Positions 54,740 through 64,000 of a stretch of DNA of 64,000 nucleotides are shown here, in pieces; position 1 is the first letter of the stretch; every line of letters starts with the position of its first letter. The notes under the pieces are model-generated. The model saw nothing but the letters and a program-made list of their open reading frames with translations. It searched no databases and was not told the DNA's origin. This DNA comes from Eurosta solidaginis (lineage: Eukaryota; Arthropoda; Insecta; Diptera; Tephritidae), in the NCBI RefSeq assembly GCF_040869045.1, contig NC_090319.1, positions 361,849,739 through 361,913,738 of the forward strand, written 5' to 3'. Position numbers and translations under genes: made by a program.

Positions 54740-56044
54740 CAAGTAAGGAAGGCTAAGTTCAGGTGTAACCGAACATTACATACTCAGCTGCCGATTTACA
54801 GCTTGCAAAACTTTTAAATTACCTTCTTTTAAAAGTGGGCGGTGCCACGTCCATTGACCAAAATTTTACTAATTCTCTATTCTTCGTCATAAGGTCAACC
54901 AATTACCAAGTTTCATCGCTTTATCCGTCTTTGGTAATGAATTATCGCACTTTTTCGGTTTTTCGAAATTTTCGATATCGAAAAAGTGGGCGTGTTTGCC
55001 CCACCCATTTTCAAAAATTTTAGTGTTTTCCAATTTAATGTTATAATTAAATTTATAAAGAAAAATTCTATTGATACAAAGCTCTTTTTCGCTAAGATAT
55101 ATCTTATTGTTTTCGTCTACGACCCTTCTAAAAATCTTTTATATAAAGATGGGCGTGGTCTTTAACCGATCTCGTCCATTTTTGCTAGAAATATTTCTTG
55201 CTACTGCTAAAATTTGTGCACCCAATTTTATTAAGATCCGTTAATTTTTCTTCGAGTTATGGCTCCCGAAACATTGAAAATTGCTTAGTCATAAAAGGGG
55301 CGGTGCAACGCCCATTTTTTTAAATTTGAAATTTTTCCTACTTGCTGTTATAAATCCACTTCGAAAATGAAATACCATTGATATAAAGCCCTTTCTTGCA
55401 AAGTTATAACTTATTTTATTCGCCCACGACCCTTTTAAAAATCTTTTATATAAAAGTGTGCTTGGTCTTTAACCGCTTTCGTTAATTTTTCTTCAAATTT
55501 TTTTTTAAAAGGTAACCTCCCTGCCGAATTTTGTTACGATAGGTTTAACGATTTTTGATTTATGATTAATAATATTTGTAAAATTAATTTTATAACAAGT
55601 GGGCGGTGCCACGCCCATTTTAAGAAATTTTTTTCAAATTTTTATCAAGAGTCCCAATATAAGTCACACTTCAAATTTCAACATTCGAAGTGTTTTATTT
55701 ACAAAATAATCAGGTTTTTTGTGTTTTCCAAAATGTTATATATATAAAAAGTGGGCGTGGTTATCATCTAATTTCGCTCATTTTCAATATCGACCTATCC
55801 TGGGTCCAGATAAGCTCGTGTACCAAATTTGGTGACGATATCTCAATATTTACTCAAGTTATCGTGTTAACGGACAGACGGACGGACGAACGGACGGACA
55901 TGGCTCAATCAAATTTTTTTTCGATACTGATGATTTTGATATATGGAAGTCTATATCTATCTCGATTCCTTTATACCTGTACAACCAACCGTTATCCAAT
56001 CAAAGTTAATATACTCTGTGTGTAAAGCACGCTGAGTATAAAAA
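54740..56044 (-). mobile_element. HINE-A copy 8, no satellite array
   Basis: Minus-strand copy with 3' end at 54740 (CAAGTAAGGAAGGC, GTTCAGGTGTAACCGAAC hairpin, ACTCAGCTG) joined at 54792 directly to body sequence, so the ~128-bp array is absent. The body differs from other copies: two ~290-bp units with GGGCGTGGTCTTTAACCGAT, ACGACCCTTCTAAAAATCTT and GGGGCGGTGCAACGCCCATT. The 5' part from 55850, with GGACGGACGAACGGACGGAC and ATGGCTCAATCAAA, ends in GCTGAGTATAAAAA at 56044. A body subtype distinct from copies 1-7. Confidence 0.86.
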
Positions 56045-56887
56045 CAAGCAATGTTGCATCAAAATAATTTGTGTTTACTGAGAAATTCGACTGGAAAATT
56101 GACAAATAAGCAAATGGCATTCATACATGTACAAAATATATTTTGAAAAACTATCATACATACATACATCAATTCAAGAATAAGTTTACTATATCAACTC
56201 CTTGAATAGATGTATTCACATATTCATGATAACTAAAACAAAAAACTATTATTCCTGTTTACATTCGGCAATTAAGTTCAGCAGCAAATTTCAAACAAAA
56301 TACCTTCGGGTGTAGTGTTTTGCTGTACAAGTTCCTTTAAGTTTCCGCAGCGACTGCTTTCCTGATTTTGTATATGAGTATTTCCTTCCTGCATGCTTAG
56401 TATGTATGTATGTATATGTGTAAGTCCTCTTGAAACTTACGAGCAATATTTGACAATACTCTTGCATTTCCCTGTGACATAAAAAAAAACAACTTGTTTT
56501 TTGTTGTAATACTTGTACAAAAACTTTAAGAAAACTTTTTGTTTGTAATGTGAGGCAAGAAACTTTATTCACATACATATGTGTCTTCGAACTTCTTTAT
56601 TAGAGGAAATAAATAAATACATTCATGTTACGAGTGCTTTCAAATTGAGGTGTGTCTCCTTTTTGCAACTTTATTACCAAATCCTATATCACTTTAAATT
56701 AATTTTTGAAGTTGTAAATAAATTAAATCAGCGAAAATCTACACTTTCTTCTATTAAATTTGTGTGTGGATGGGAATGCTTTGTGGGCCGGGGTGTGTTA
56801 TACGTTCGCAAAGCTTTATTTAACCAACGCAGCCTTTGGGCTTTTGATCGCAGCAATTTGTTATTATTATTCTAGCAAATTTGTGTA
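56045..56887. other. Stretch without recognised features
   Basis: Short open frames at 56291-56578 (minus) and 56579-56875 (plus) show no known domain. A GTATGTATGTATATGTG run lies at 56401-56418. Confidence 0.4.
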
Positions 56888-56940
56888 AAACAAGTAAATC
56901 AGTCTTAGTTCGGGCGGAGCCGTGCATTACATATGCATGT
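56888..56940 (-). mobile_element. Diverged HINE-type 3' end
   Basis: AACAAGTAAATCAGTCTTAG, TTCGGGCGGAGCCG and CATTACATATGC align with the family 3' end on the minus strand (CAAGTAAGGAAGGCTAAG, TTCGGGTGTAACCGAA, CATTACATACTC). It suggests a second, related element family cut by the SINE that follows. Confidence 0.5.
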
Positions 56941-56972
56941 GTGTGCTCTCCGTATATATTGGGGATATATCG

Positions 56973-57268
56973 TCAAACCCCGGGCAAAGCAACATCAAAA
57001 ATTTTACAAATAAGGTTTTTCAACTAGAAGACAATTTTTCTAAGCTGGGTCGCCCCTCGGCAGTGTTTGGCAAGCTCTCCGGGTGTACTTCTGCCACGAA
57101 AAGCTCTCAGTGAAAACTCATCTGCCTTGCAGATGCCGTTCGGAGTCGGCATAAAATCGGGCCAATTTGTAGGGAAAATCAAGAGGAGCACGACGCAAAT
57201 TGGAAGAGAAGCTCGGCTTTAGATCTCTTCGGAGGTTATCGCGCTTTACATTTATTTTTTTTTATTTA
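56973..57268 (+). mobile_element. tRNA-derived SINE, family S, copy 4 (head lost)
   Basis: Starts inside the B box (CAAACCCCGGGCAAAGCAAC), so the A-box half is absent, and it is preceded by the diverged HINE-type end. The body lacks ACATGTAGGTCCCGTC and ends with TTTACATTTATTTTTTTTTA. Confidence 0.85.
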
Positions 57269-58858
57269 TGTATATCGTAATAAATATTAAATAATACTAG
57301 TATCGGCTGTGGTCGAAATTCCACCAAAGTGTATTTTTTTCAACTCAGTCTATGCAGCAAGTGTTGGAAATATAGCAAACGTGTCCAACTTACTTAACTT
57401 TTTCTTTAAAATTTTGAATTTGATCCACATTGAGATCTATGTACATAATTAATTTGTATTAAATTTGTAAACACTCCATTTCATGAGTATATATGACCAT
57501 ATCTACCATAAAATATCGTCTGTGAACAATATAATACTAAGATATCACAAAGCAGAATAAATTAGAAAGAAAAGAAAAACAAACAAAAACATTGAAATTA
57601 TTCACGCAAAGATATTTACTAAAATAAAATTAATTTCGTAACTTTAAGCGACATAAACGAATTAGGGTTATGGGATCTAAGCATCCGATTAATGGATATA
57701 TAATCCAACAAAGTTAGCCTAATAATAAATATAGTGGGTAATATACTGCCTATGCAATGCGGCCGCTATGATGCCGGTTGCCGTTTTGACCTAAAATCAA
57801 AAACGTTTTTGGGACGTTTTTTTGTTTCGTTTAATTCCGAACATGAAATTTTCCGATTCAGTAAAGTTACGTCTAAATAATAATAATCTAATTTGAAATA
57901 AGAGAATATATAATAAAATAAAATAAGAACTAAAACAAATTAGCATAAAAGGCAATATAAAAAATTTAATGTTATATTTTTGTAACTTTTTTTTTGTTCA
58001 GTATAAGACGTACTTTATCTAAAAAGAGGATTAAATCTGCAAATGCAAAAACATTTTCGGGCAAATTTGTCATTAATTGTTATAAATAAATTAGTTAGTT
58101 TCAACAAAAGTTAACACATTATTTGTGATTTCATGTTTTTTTTTTGAAAACAATTAAACTAAAAAACAAAGAATCTGTTAAATAAAGACTTATATATTTA
58201 CGTGTAAGTGAAATTTGCCACAAAAAATGGGCCGGTCAAAAATTAATTCTATTTAAAATTGTTTGGTACGCTACAAATTATTTTGGAACAATTTTTTAGG
58301 ATTTTGGTAGAAGCTGTTATAGGTAAGTGGCAACAATAGGAAACCATGTTTTAATCTTTCACCGTGGAGCGCGTACGATTATGTAGGTTTGTGTCTTAGA
58401 GCAATTATATAATTGGTCCAAAGATGGCGCGCTTTTGTGCAAGAAAGTAAATATCCATAATTGGAGAGATTGTTGGATTTACAAAAACTTTTTCTATTAA
58501 TTATAAAAAAAAGAGTAATACTTGTTAACAAAAATAGGCCTATGCACTGCGGCTGATCTATACAAATCGTTTCATATCACCTTTATATGATTTTACGTAT
58601 GCTAACTATGCGAAACCGCCTGCCAATTGTTTGCATGGAAATTTTGTTAGCGTATTAATATATAGATGAGAGCTGAAGTATAATAAAAAAACTGTTACTG
58701 TCATAGAAACAATATCCTTGCCAAATCTCGTTAAAATTCGCCGCTTTTTGTTCGACTTTGGTACTGAAATTTTTGTAATGAACTTAACTAAAAGAGGCAT
58801 CAGTTACAATGTTTTTTAAAATTTTTGCCAGTTTTTAACCATCACTAAAACTTTAAAC
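57269..58858. other. Stretch without recognised features
   Basis: AT-rich. Two direct words CCTATGCAATGCGGCCG (57747) and CCTATGCACTGCGGCTG (58538) about 790 bp apart are noted, but no element is defined. Confidence 0.4.
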
Positions 58859-58985
58859 AAATTTTTTGGAAAAGTGGGCATGGTCGTTAACGAATTTCCT
58901 TCTTAAAGAAACATGATTCTGCAAAATTGCAAAGTGGTACGAACGGCTTGCAAAACCTTAAAATTTTATTATAATATTGTTTTGC
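58859..58985 (+). mobile_element. Ancient HINE-A body relic
   Basis: AAGTGGGCATGGTCGTTAAC, CGGCTTGCAAAACCTTAAAA and upstream CCTTGCCAAATCTCGTTAAA (58717) echo family boxes GTGGGCGTGG, AGCTTGCAAAACTTTTAAAT and CCAAATTTCAT. No ends preserved. Confidence 0.4.
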
Positions 58986-59055
58986 GCGGGGCTTCAACAT
59001 ACTATCTTCGGTGTGGTAGGCGGCATAAAATACCACCAGAATACTGCGACTACCG
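58986..59055 (-). repeat. Decayed SINE family S tRNA head
   Basis: The minus strand reads CTGGTGGTATTTTATGCCGC, CTACCACACCGAAGATAGTA and TGAAGCCCCGCGC, parallel to GTGATGGTAGCGTGCTCCGC, CTACCACACCGTATGCCCTG and TTCACACCCCGTGC in copy 1. The body is absent. Confidence 0.5.
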
Positions 59056-60324
59056 TACGTTTTAAAAACACATCAAATGCTTGTTCATGAGTGTGGAATA
59101 TAATTGAGGAGTATATTGTGGAAAATATAGTATGAAAATGCTCCTGATTCTTTAAAAAGATAAGTATTTTTTGAAATAAATACTCGTCGAAGCGAGAGCG
59201 TGTTTTGGTGGCCTTCTGAGTACTGTCTTAGTGGTAACGACAATGCCTCAAAAGATATATTTCAAAGGTGTATTATCATTTTGATAAGGACTGTACTTAA
59301 ACAGCACGTTGAACTGCTACAGAATCGTAACATACTATCACTGATCGAAAACTATTTTCACTCGAGAGATACAAATTAAGCTATGAACTATTTAAAAAAA
59401 TAATAATATATTATCGATCTAGTGAGTATGCGTACGGCATTCGATCACGGATCGTAAGTCATGATTCGGCCCCCGGAAATGTATCTGATAGCGGTGTTAA
59501 AACCAATTTTGAAAAATTAAAATATAGCATCGGAAATGATGACATACTTGTTTTTAAAGTTATTCAGTTTGGTTGAAATTAAGTAAAAAAGACAGAAATT
59601 TATTGAAAGGCGTAAGGATGATACGGTGTGAAAAGTCGTGACGAGGTGAGATATAAATATTTTCTTAGTAATATTAGCTTTAAATTTAAATGTGATTACA
59701 ATACAAATAATTAAGATAACACTCCTGTTATACAGAGTGCTCAAAAGTTCCCATGCGAATATGTCCCATAAAAGTGAATATTATTATGACTTGTACGTCC
59801 ACATAGAAAACGAAAACAAAACCACTTAACTCAATGTTTATGATATGACTCACTTTATGTTTAGGATCTACAATATTTGTATATACATTTATAGCAACTA
59901 AAACAAGTGAAAGCCTTGCAAGAAAAGTCTAATGAATTTAGAACCATTTCTTGTTTGACAATAAACTTTTTCACGAAAAACTAAAACTGCGATGTCTCAA
60001 ATTTCAATCAGTTTCCCCAACCCTTCTGTAATTTCAAACTTGTATTGTCACATAATCTAACGTCGTGCGAATTTAACAGGATATAAGAAAACCTACAAAA
60101 ACTTTAATTTTTAAGTCCCAAACTAGAAAATATTTTTGTAAGAATTGAACATTTTTTATTTTTTTCTTCGGAGTCGAAAAAGTACGGGTAAAAAATTGTT
60201 CTAGGTGAAACTGTTTTTCGTCTCAGGTATCCCTATAGCAATATCATGTTGAGTCATGCATCCTTTTTATTTTTCGAACATTTTCCATAAAAGTCCACAT
60301 ATAAAAGTAAAATCTGTATTTTTA
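59056..60324. other. Stretch without recognised features
   Basis: AT-rich with no supported gene or element. Confidence 0.4.
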
Positions 60325-60482
60325 TTTTTTTGGGTCGGATAGAACTAGTTAAACTCGGACTTTAAAAAAAAATTTTTTTAATTCGGATAAGCCGTTTCTT
60401 TGTTATCAAGCCGGACTTTTATTTTGGCCTTAAAAAAAATTAAGTCTGGATTTAACTTTCACTAGTTCTATAGGACTCGGGT
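60325..60482. repeat. ~160-bp inverted repeat
   Basis: GGGTCGGATAGAACTAGTTA and AACTCGGACTT (60331-60363) face AAGTCTGGATTTAAC and CACTAGTTCTATAGGACTCG (60441-60480). Imperfect arms of ~45 bp around a ~75-bp loop. Confidence 0.6.
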
Positions 60483-60579
60483 AATAAAAATCCAAAAATA
60501 ATTTGTATCTTGATCCAAATATACTAAAAGTCCAAAATTAATAGTTTTGCAAGGAATTATATTATAAAAGAGTAACAGT

Positions 60580-62100
60580 TTCCGCCCCTGCATTATGAAT
60601 CATACACAGGTCTCTTTTCGATGAGCCTTATTTGCCTTATTGAAATTTATATGAGCCTTATTGGTCTCATAAACTGCTTATTGTGAGTTCTATAATAACA
60701 CAATTTAGGGCTTTTAGGAAGAATTATTGGCACGTATGCGAAGCGGGAAACATAGGAAAACAAATTTTGTAATAAAACTCCCCTGAAATTATCCCGTTAA
60801 TAGAAATGAAATAAGTTTAAATTGAATTCAAATTTTATTTAGAATAAATTGTCATAGAAAATTTTCTGAATTTTTATTCCGGAGCTGCCAAGTTTACCAA
60901 TTTGAATATTTTTGGTTTGTTCAAAATTTCATCAAATTTGAGTCATAACAGACTTTTAGGCGCTAAAATTTCTGAGGCTCGTATTTTTCACATATTATTA
61001 GACTCCTGAAATTTAGGAGTTTCCAAAATGTTAATATGGTATACATAAGCTAATCCTAAAACATGCTCATGGGGTTCATAATCCAAAATGAGTGGTAAAT
61101 TAAGGAATCAGAAAAAGGATCATATGGGAACCTTTTATGACTCCGATATGATGGCATGCCAAATATTTATATTTGTCAAAGCAAGTTTTTAACAAATATT
61201 AATATTTTATTCGGAAATTTTTTCTAGAAAAAAAAAAATTAACTACATTTCTACAATATTGCTACCCTTGCTGTTAAATTTTTTTTATTGGCTTCGAGGT
61301 TTTTCTGCTCGGGCGCTTCCCCCAGTCATCTATGTCTTAAAAATGTAATTGTTTTGAACACTGTTTAATGTGACCACAAAACTGTCGCACTTTGTCCTGG
61401 TGTGTCGAACTTGATTAGCCACCAACAAGCGCTCAAGACAGTGTGTCCTACTTTTTATGGTTTCCTCCTAAATATTTTGTTATTTAATGCCAATGTGTCA
61501 TTTGTCATTTATTTTTAATATATGCCAAAGAGGTGTCATATAATAAGAGTTCATTAGAGTTATAAAGACGCTGGAAAGAGTTTCAGAAAAGGCTAAATAT
61601 GAGCTATTTAAAAGTTTTTTGAGATTTATATCGGGCTCTTATTTAGGATTATATGAAATTTAAGAATAGGCTCATATAGGACCACCGTCGCAAGAAGGTC
61701 ATGCATTTCGGCCTCCCTAACTTGGGATAACGACTGTAAACGCACCGATTTCGATATTTTTCTGGCTCCTTTTTAACTTAAAATGTTTGCTGGGTAAATT
61801 AAAATTTTTGCAAAGGCATGCATTATTGGGTAAAGGTTTTTGGAAAAAGATAGCCATTTATAGCTACCCAACAATTTAGTATACTTTGGATTGAGTTTGT
61901 GCGTTTATTTCCCTAATTTTCTAAAAGGTAATTAATACCCCTCTTTTTTGGGTATTTATTTGGGTATTTACCCATTTTTACCATACATACCATATAATCA
62001 ATTTACCGGGTAAATATTTGGGTGACCAATTTTTACCATATATAACCAATTTAACGGGTATTTACCATTTGGATATTTACGCCCTCCTATCTCTATTTAT
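60580..62100 (-). mobile_element. ~1.5-kb repeat family G, copy 2 (inverted)
   Basis: Reverse-oriented relative of 42035-43740. On the minus strand it starts AAATAGAGATAGGAGGGCGT and AAATGGTAAATACCCGTTAA, then shares CCCAGCAAACATTTTAAG, CCTAAATAAGAGCCCGATAT and AAGTTCGACACACCAGGACA with copy 1. The far end near 60600-60700 carries GAGCCTTATTGGTCTCAT-like words seen at 43390. Confidence 0.68.
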
Positions 62101-62799
62101 TTGCCCTAAACTGTTGGCCACAGTTTATTGATCTCCCTGCAGGGACACTTAAACACAACGTGTTAGGATATGCATGCAGAATTTTCACGTTAAACGTGCA
62201 TGAGCTGACCCACATAAACGGGCATGTGGAAGAGTTGGCTACCCACACCGAGGCATTCACCCGTAGCCACATGTGACTTAAATACACATTGGATAAATAC
62301 TTTAAAGGTGAACGCTCAAAGATGCAGCAAAATGTAAACATATATGTATGTATATTGGTATATAAGCACATCTAAGCAGTTGAACAAACTGACAAAAGGC
62401 ATTTTATATGTACCCTGGATCCTCACCATCACTGACGTGCGGATAAGTTATTTTCCTTGTGGGAAAATTAAAAATTTAACGTAAAAAGATGAGCCGACCG
62501 GCAAACTTATGCTCACACAACCAACTACATAGCTAACAAGATTTTCAACGAGTGGGGTAGAGTGCAAACGAGACTAGACTAGCTCATAGAAAGTGTTTGG
62601 TGAAAATTAAGAGAGGAGCATACATGGCGTATGAGTAACATTCTTCTTTGAAATTTCCTCATAGTCAGTGAAATTTTAGGGGTTTTGCAGACATTTTTTA
62701 CTGCATGACACTTGTGGTAAGTTAATGCGCACATTTTATCATACCGCAACGACCTTATTTGTTAAGCGTTATTTTTTGTAAGGCCTACAGATTGTTGTC
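62101..62799. other. Stretch without recognised features
   Basis: A 92-codon minus-strand frame at 62093-62371 has no recognisable domain. Confidence 0.4.
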
Positions 62800-63240
62800 G
62801 AGTTTCATCTCACATCACCGCTTATATAGCTCCTTGGGACGGCGCACGCGAGCACATAGGTTGAATTTTACTGATTAATTGTCTCAGTCTTAGTCTGTTC
62901 CCATTTACTTGAGTACCCAATCTAGATACGTGTTTCCCCTTATCCCGATTGTTTTGTGATATGTGAGCTTATTGCCTTAATTGCGGCATGAGGGTCGATA
63001 TAAAAGTGCAAGCATCTGATGCATAAGCTACTATCCTCCAGCGTTTCTACTTTTTTTATGGTAACGTTTACTTCTTACACCTGAAAAGCGCTACCACCCA
63101 GGACCTCATTATATCTATTAGTTTGGAACCACCGGAGTATAAGTGTATAGCCCCGACCCGCATTTACCGCCGCTGACGCCAAATTTCCACCTCCATCTTA
63201 GCTCCTTGGTCTATAGCGAAGCGCTGGTACGGGATCCAAT
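62800..63240 (-). pseudogene. LINE RNase H remnant (L1/LOA-like), minus strand
   Basis: Minus-strand pieces: a YxGGSKL-type degenerate YTDGSK at about 63110-63150, VETLEDSSLCIRCLHFYI then DPHAAIKAISSHITKQSG (63050-62955) matching VETLERIA...DIHSQSVIKAIISHSTAS of the LINE at 30979-31240, and TYLDWVLK at about 62925-62905 for the HxYWVPGH region. Stops and frame breaks are frequent. RNase H in the family removes the RNA strand after first-strand synthesis. Confidence 0.6.
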
Positions 63241-64000
63241 AATCGCTTTACTACTATGGCTATAAGGTGTCAAGTGGCTAAGCTAGCGTGAAGGCTTTGA
63301 ATCTCGTTTTATTTCATAACACCATGCTCTTCGCCACCAGGTGGGAGGCGTAATAAATCTGCAATTTAGCATGCAACCGTTCAATCTTTCTAAGGCAAGG
63401 CCTATTTCGATGAAATAAAGACCATCCATTAAAGCCCGTTTATAAACTTTTCTAAAGTCCTGGCAATGTCACCTTATATCTGAAAAGAAAATCAATTCCA
63501 AGTGCCATTAGATATCTCATTGGCAAACTACTCCTCGGTAGGGTTCATCCTTTTGAATCGAGCCGGTTCGGCGGTTCAGAGGTAACCAGGAACGTTAATG
63601 TTTTGCCAAAGTGGTTGAAAACACAGAACTACACTTCGGTTTTTGAGGCCGTTATAGTCCTCGGGCAAATTTTCAAGATCTACAGGCTGCCAGCGAACCG
63701 CACGCAGTAGCTCTGGAGTAAAAGGTTCAACGTGGTCATATTAAATCGTTCACCAGATGGCCGGACTAATACGTAAATGGCGTTTGTTAACAGAAGGTAC
63801 CGGATATAACACTCAGAACAACCTTTGGCGAGTGTCTATACTACTACAAAAACAAAAGTAATAACAGCAAAAATATAGATGGGGGAAGTAAAAACCCATT
63901 TTTCCAATATTTTTCTGATTAGCCCATTGCAATGGTGTTTTGGATTATTTATTTCGATTTCCCTGCTTGGTATTATTCAATATGCTTTAACGTGAACAAC
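63241..64000. other. Unassigned, possibly upstream LINE sequence
   Basis: GC content is higher than in neighbouring spacer DNA up to about 63790, as expected if RT sequence of the minus-strand LINE continues, but I cannot identify RT motifs. The last 200 bp look like ordinary AT-rich DNA. Confidence 0.3.

Noticed and set aside
57747..58556. CCTATGCAATGCGGCCG and CCTATGCACTGCGGCTG as ends of a transposon
   Set aside because: The words are direct, not inverted, differ at two to three positions, and have no supporting ends or target duplication.

Overview
This is AT-rich DNA from a eukaryote, almost certainly an insect. The repeat content points to a schizophoran fly, most likely a tephritid fruit fly or close relative. 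That is an inference from remembered motifs: a repeat end with a GTTCGGTTACACCCGAAC hairpin, 4-bp ATAT-targeting solo LTRs, and insect-type hAT, Helitron and LINE remnants. I found no intact host exon, rRNA gene or bona fide tRNA gene. Every coding segment I can recognise belongs to a decayed mobile element, so the window is either intergenic/heterochromatic DNA or the inside of a very large intron.

The dominant component is one family of non-coding elements, called here HINE-A. There are eight copies: 1497-2170, 3569-5975, 8812-10605, 14609-18584, 18609-21058, 22563-24765, 46172-47630 and 54740-56044, plus degenerate relics. Each has a fixed 5' end (TATACTCAGTTGAGC...), a (GTCC)n microsatellite, a body with GGGCGTGG boxes about every 150 bp, a variable array of ~128-bp monomers (0 to about 20 units), an 11-bp subterminal inverted repeat, a 3' hairpin and the terminus CTTACTTG. 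Two copies can be compared with an unoccupied version of their target, and both are explained by insertion in a T-run without target duplication. This is the architecture of non-autonomous Helentrons (HINE/DINE-1 class).

0-7.3 kb: a short palindrome, then a foldback-type element with arms at about 900-1478 and 6590-7130 holding two HINE-A copies. 7.3-14.6 kb: a strong 17-bp hairpin, a third HINE-A, a Helitron-like end and a minus-strand LINE remnant (endonuclease plus YADD motif). 14.6-21.1 kb: two head-to-head HINE-A copies forming a ~1.3-kb-arm palindrome with a ~24-nt spacer, nested in an older foldback element; one carries a satellite with a 769-bp higher-order repeat. 21.2-25.9 kb: an alternating ~155-bp minisatellite, then a 3.6-kb foldback element with exact 192-bp tandem units and an inserted HINE-A.

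25.9-34 kb: a short Helitron candidate, a scrambled ZMYM1-like hAT transposase pseudogene, an RNase H-bearing LINE (RT, RNase H, CCHC-like tail), a compact foldback copy and a tRNA-derived SINE. 34-42 kb: two direct copies of a second SINE, two solo LTRs in opposite orientation (both with ATAT target duplications), a 640-bp foldback element and LINE fragments. 42-50 kb: a 1.7-kb repeat with an inverted partner at 60.6-62.1 kb, an internally deleted hAT inserted precisely into a Helitron Pif1-helicase fragment, HINE-A copy 7 and a SINE. 50-64 kb: another SINE, a remnant of a transposon-like protein family whose conserved segments I recognise but cannot name, a LINE-in-LINE insertion, an array-less HINE-A copy, a chimeric SINE and a last LINE remnant.

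Nothing here works together as a pathway. The layout records repeated nesting of transposons, and the most informative objects are the HINE-A satellite-transposons and the foldback elements they invaded.
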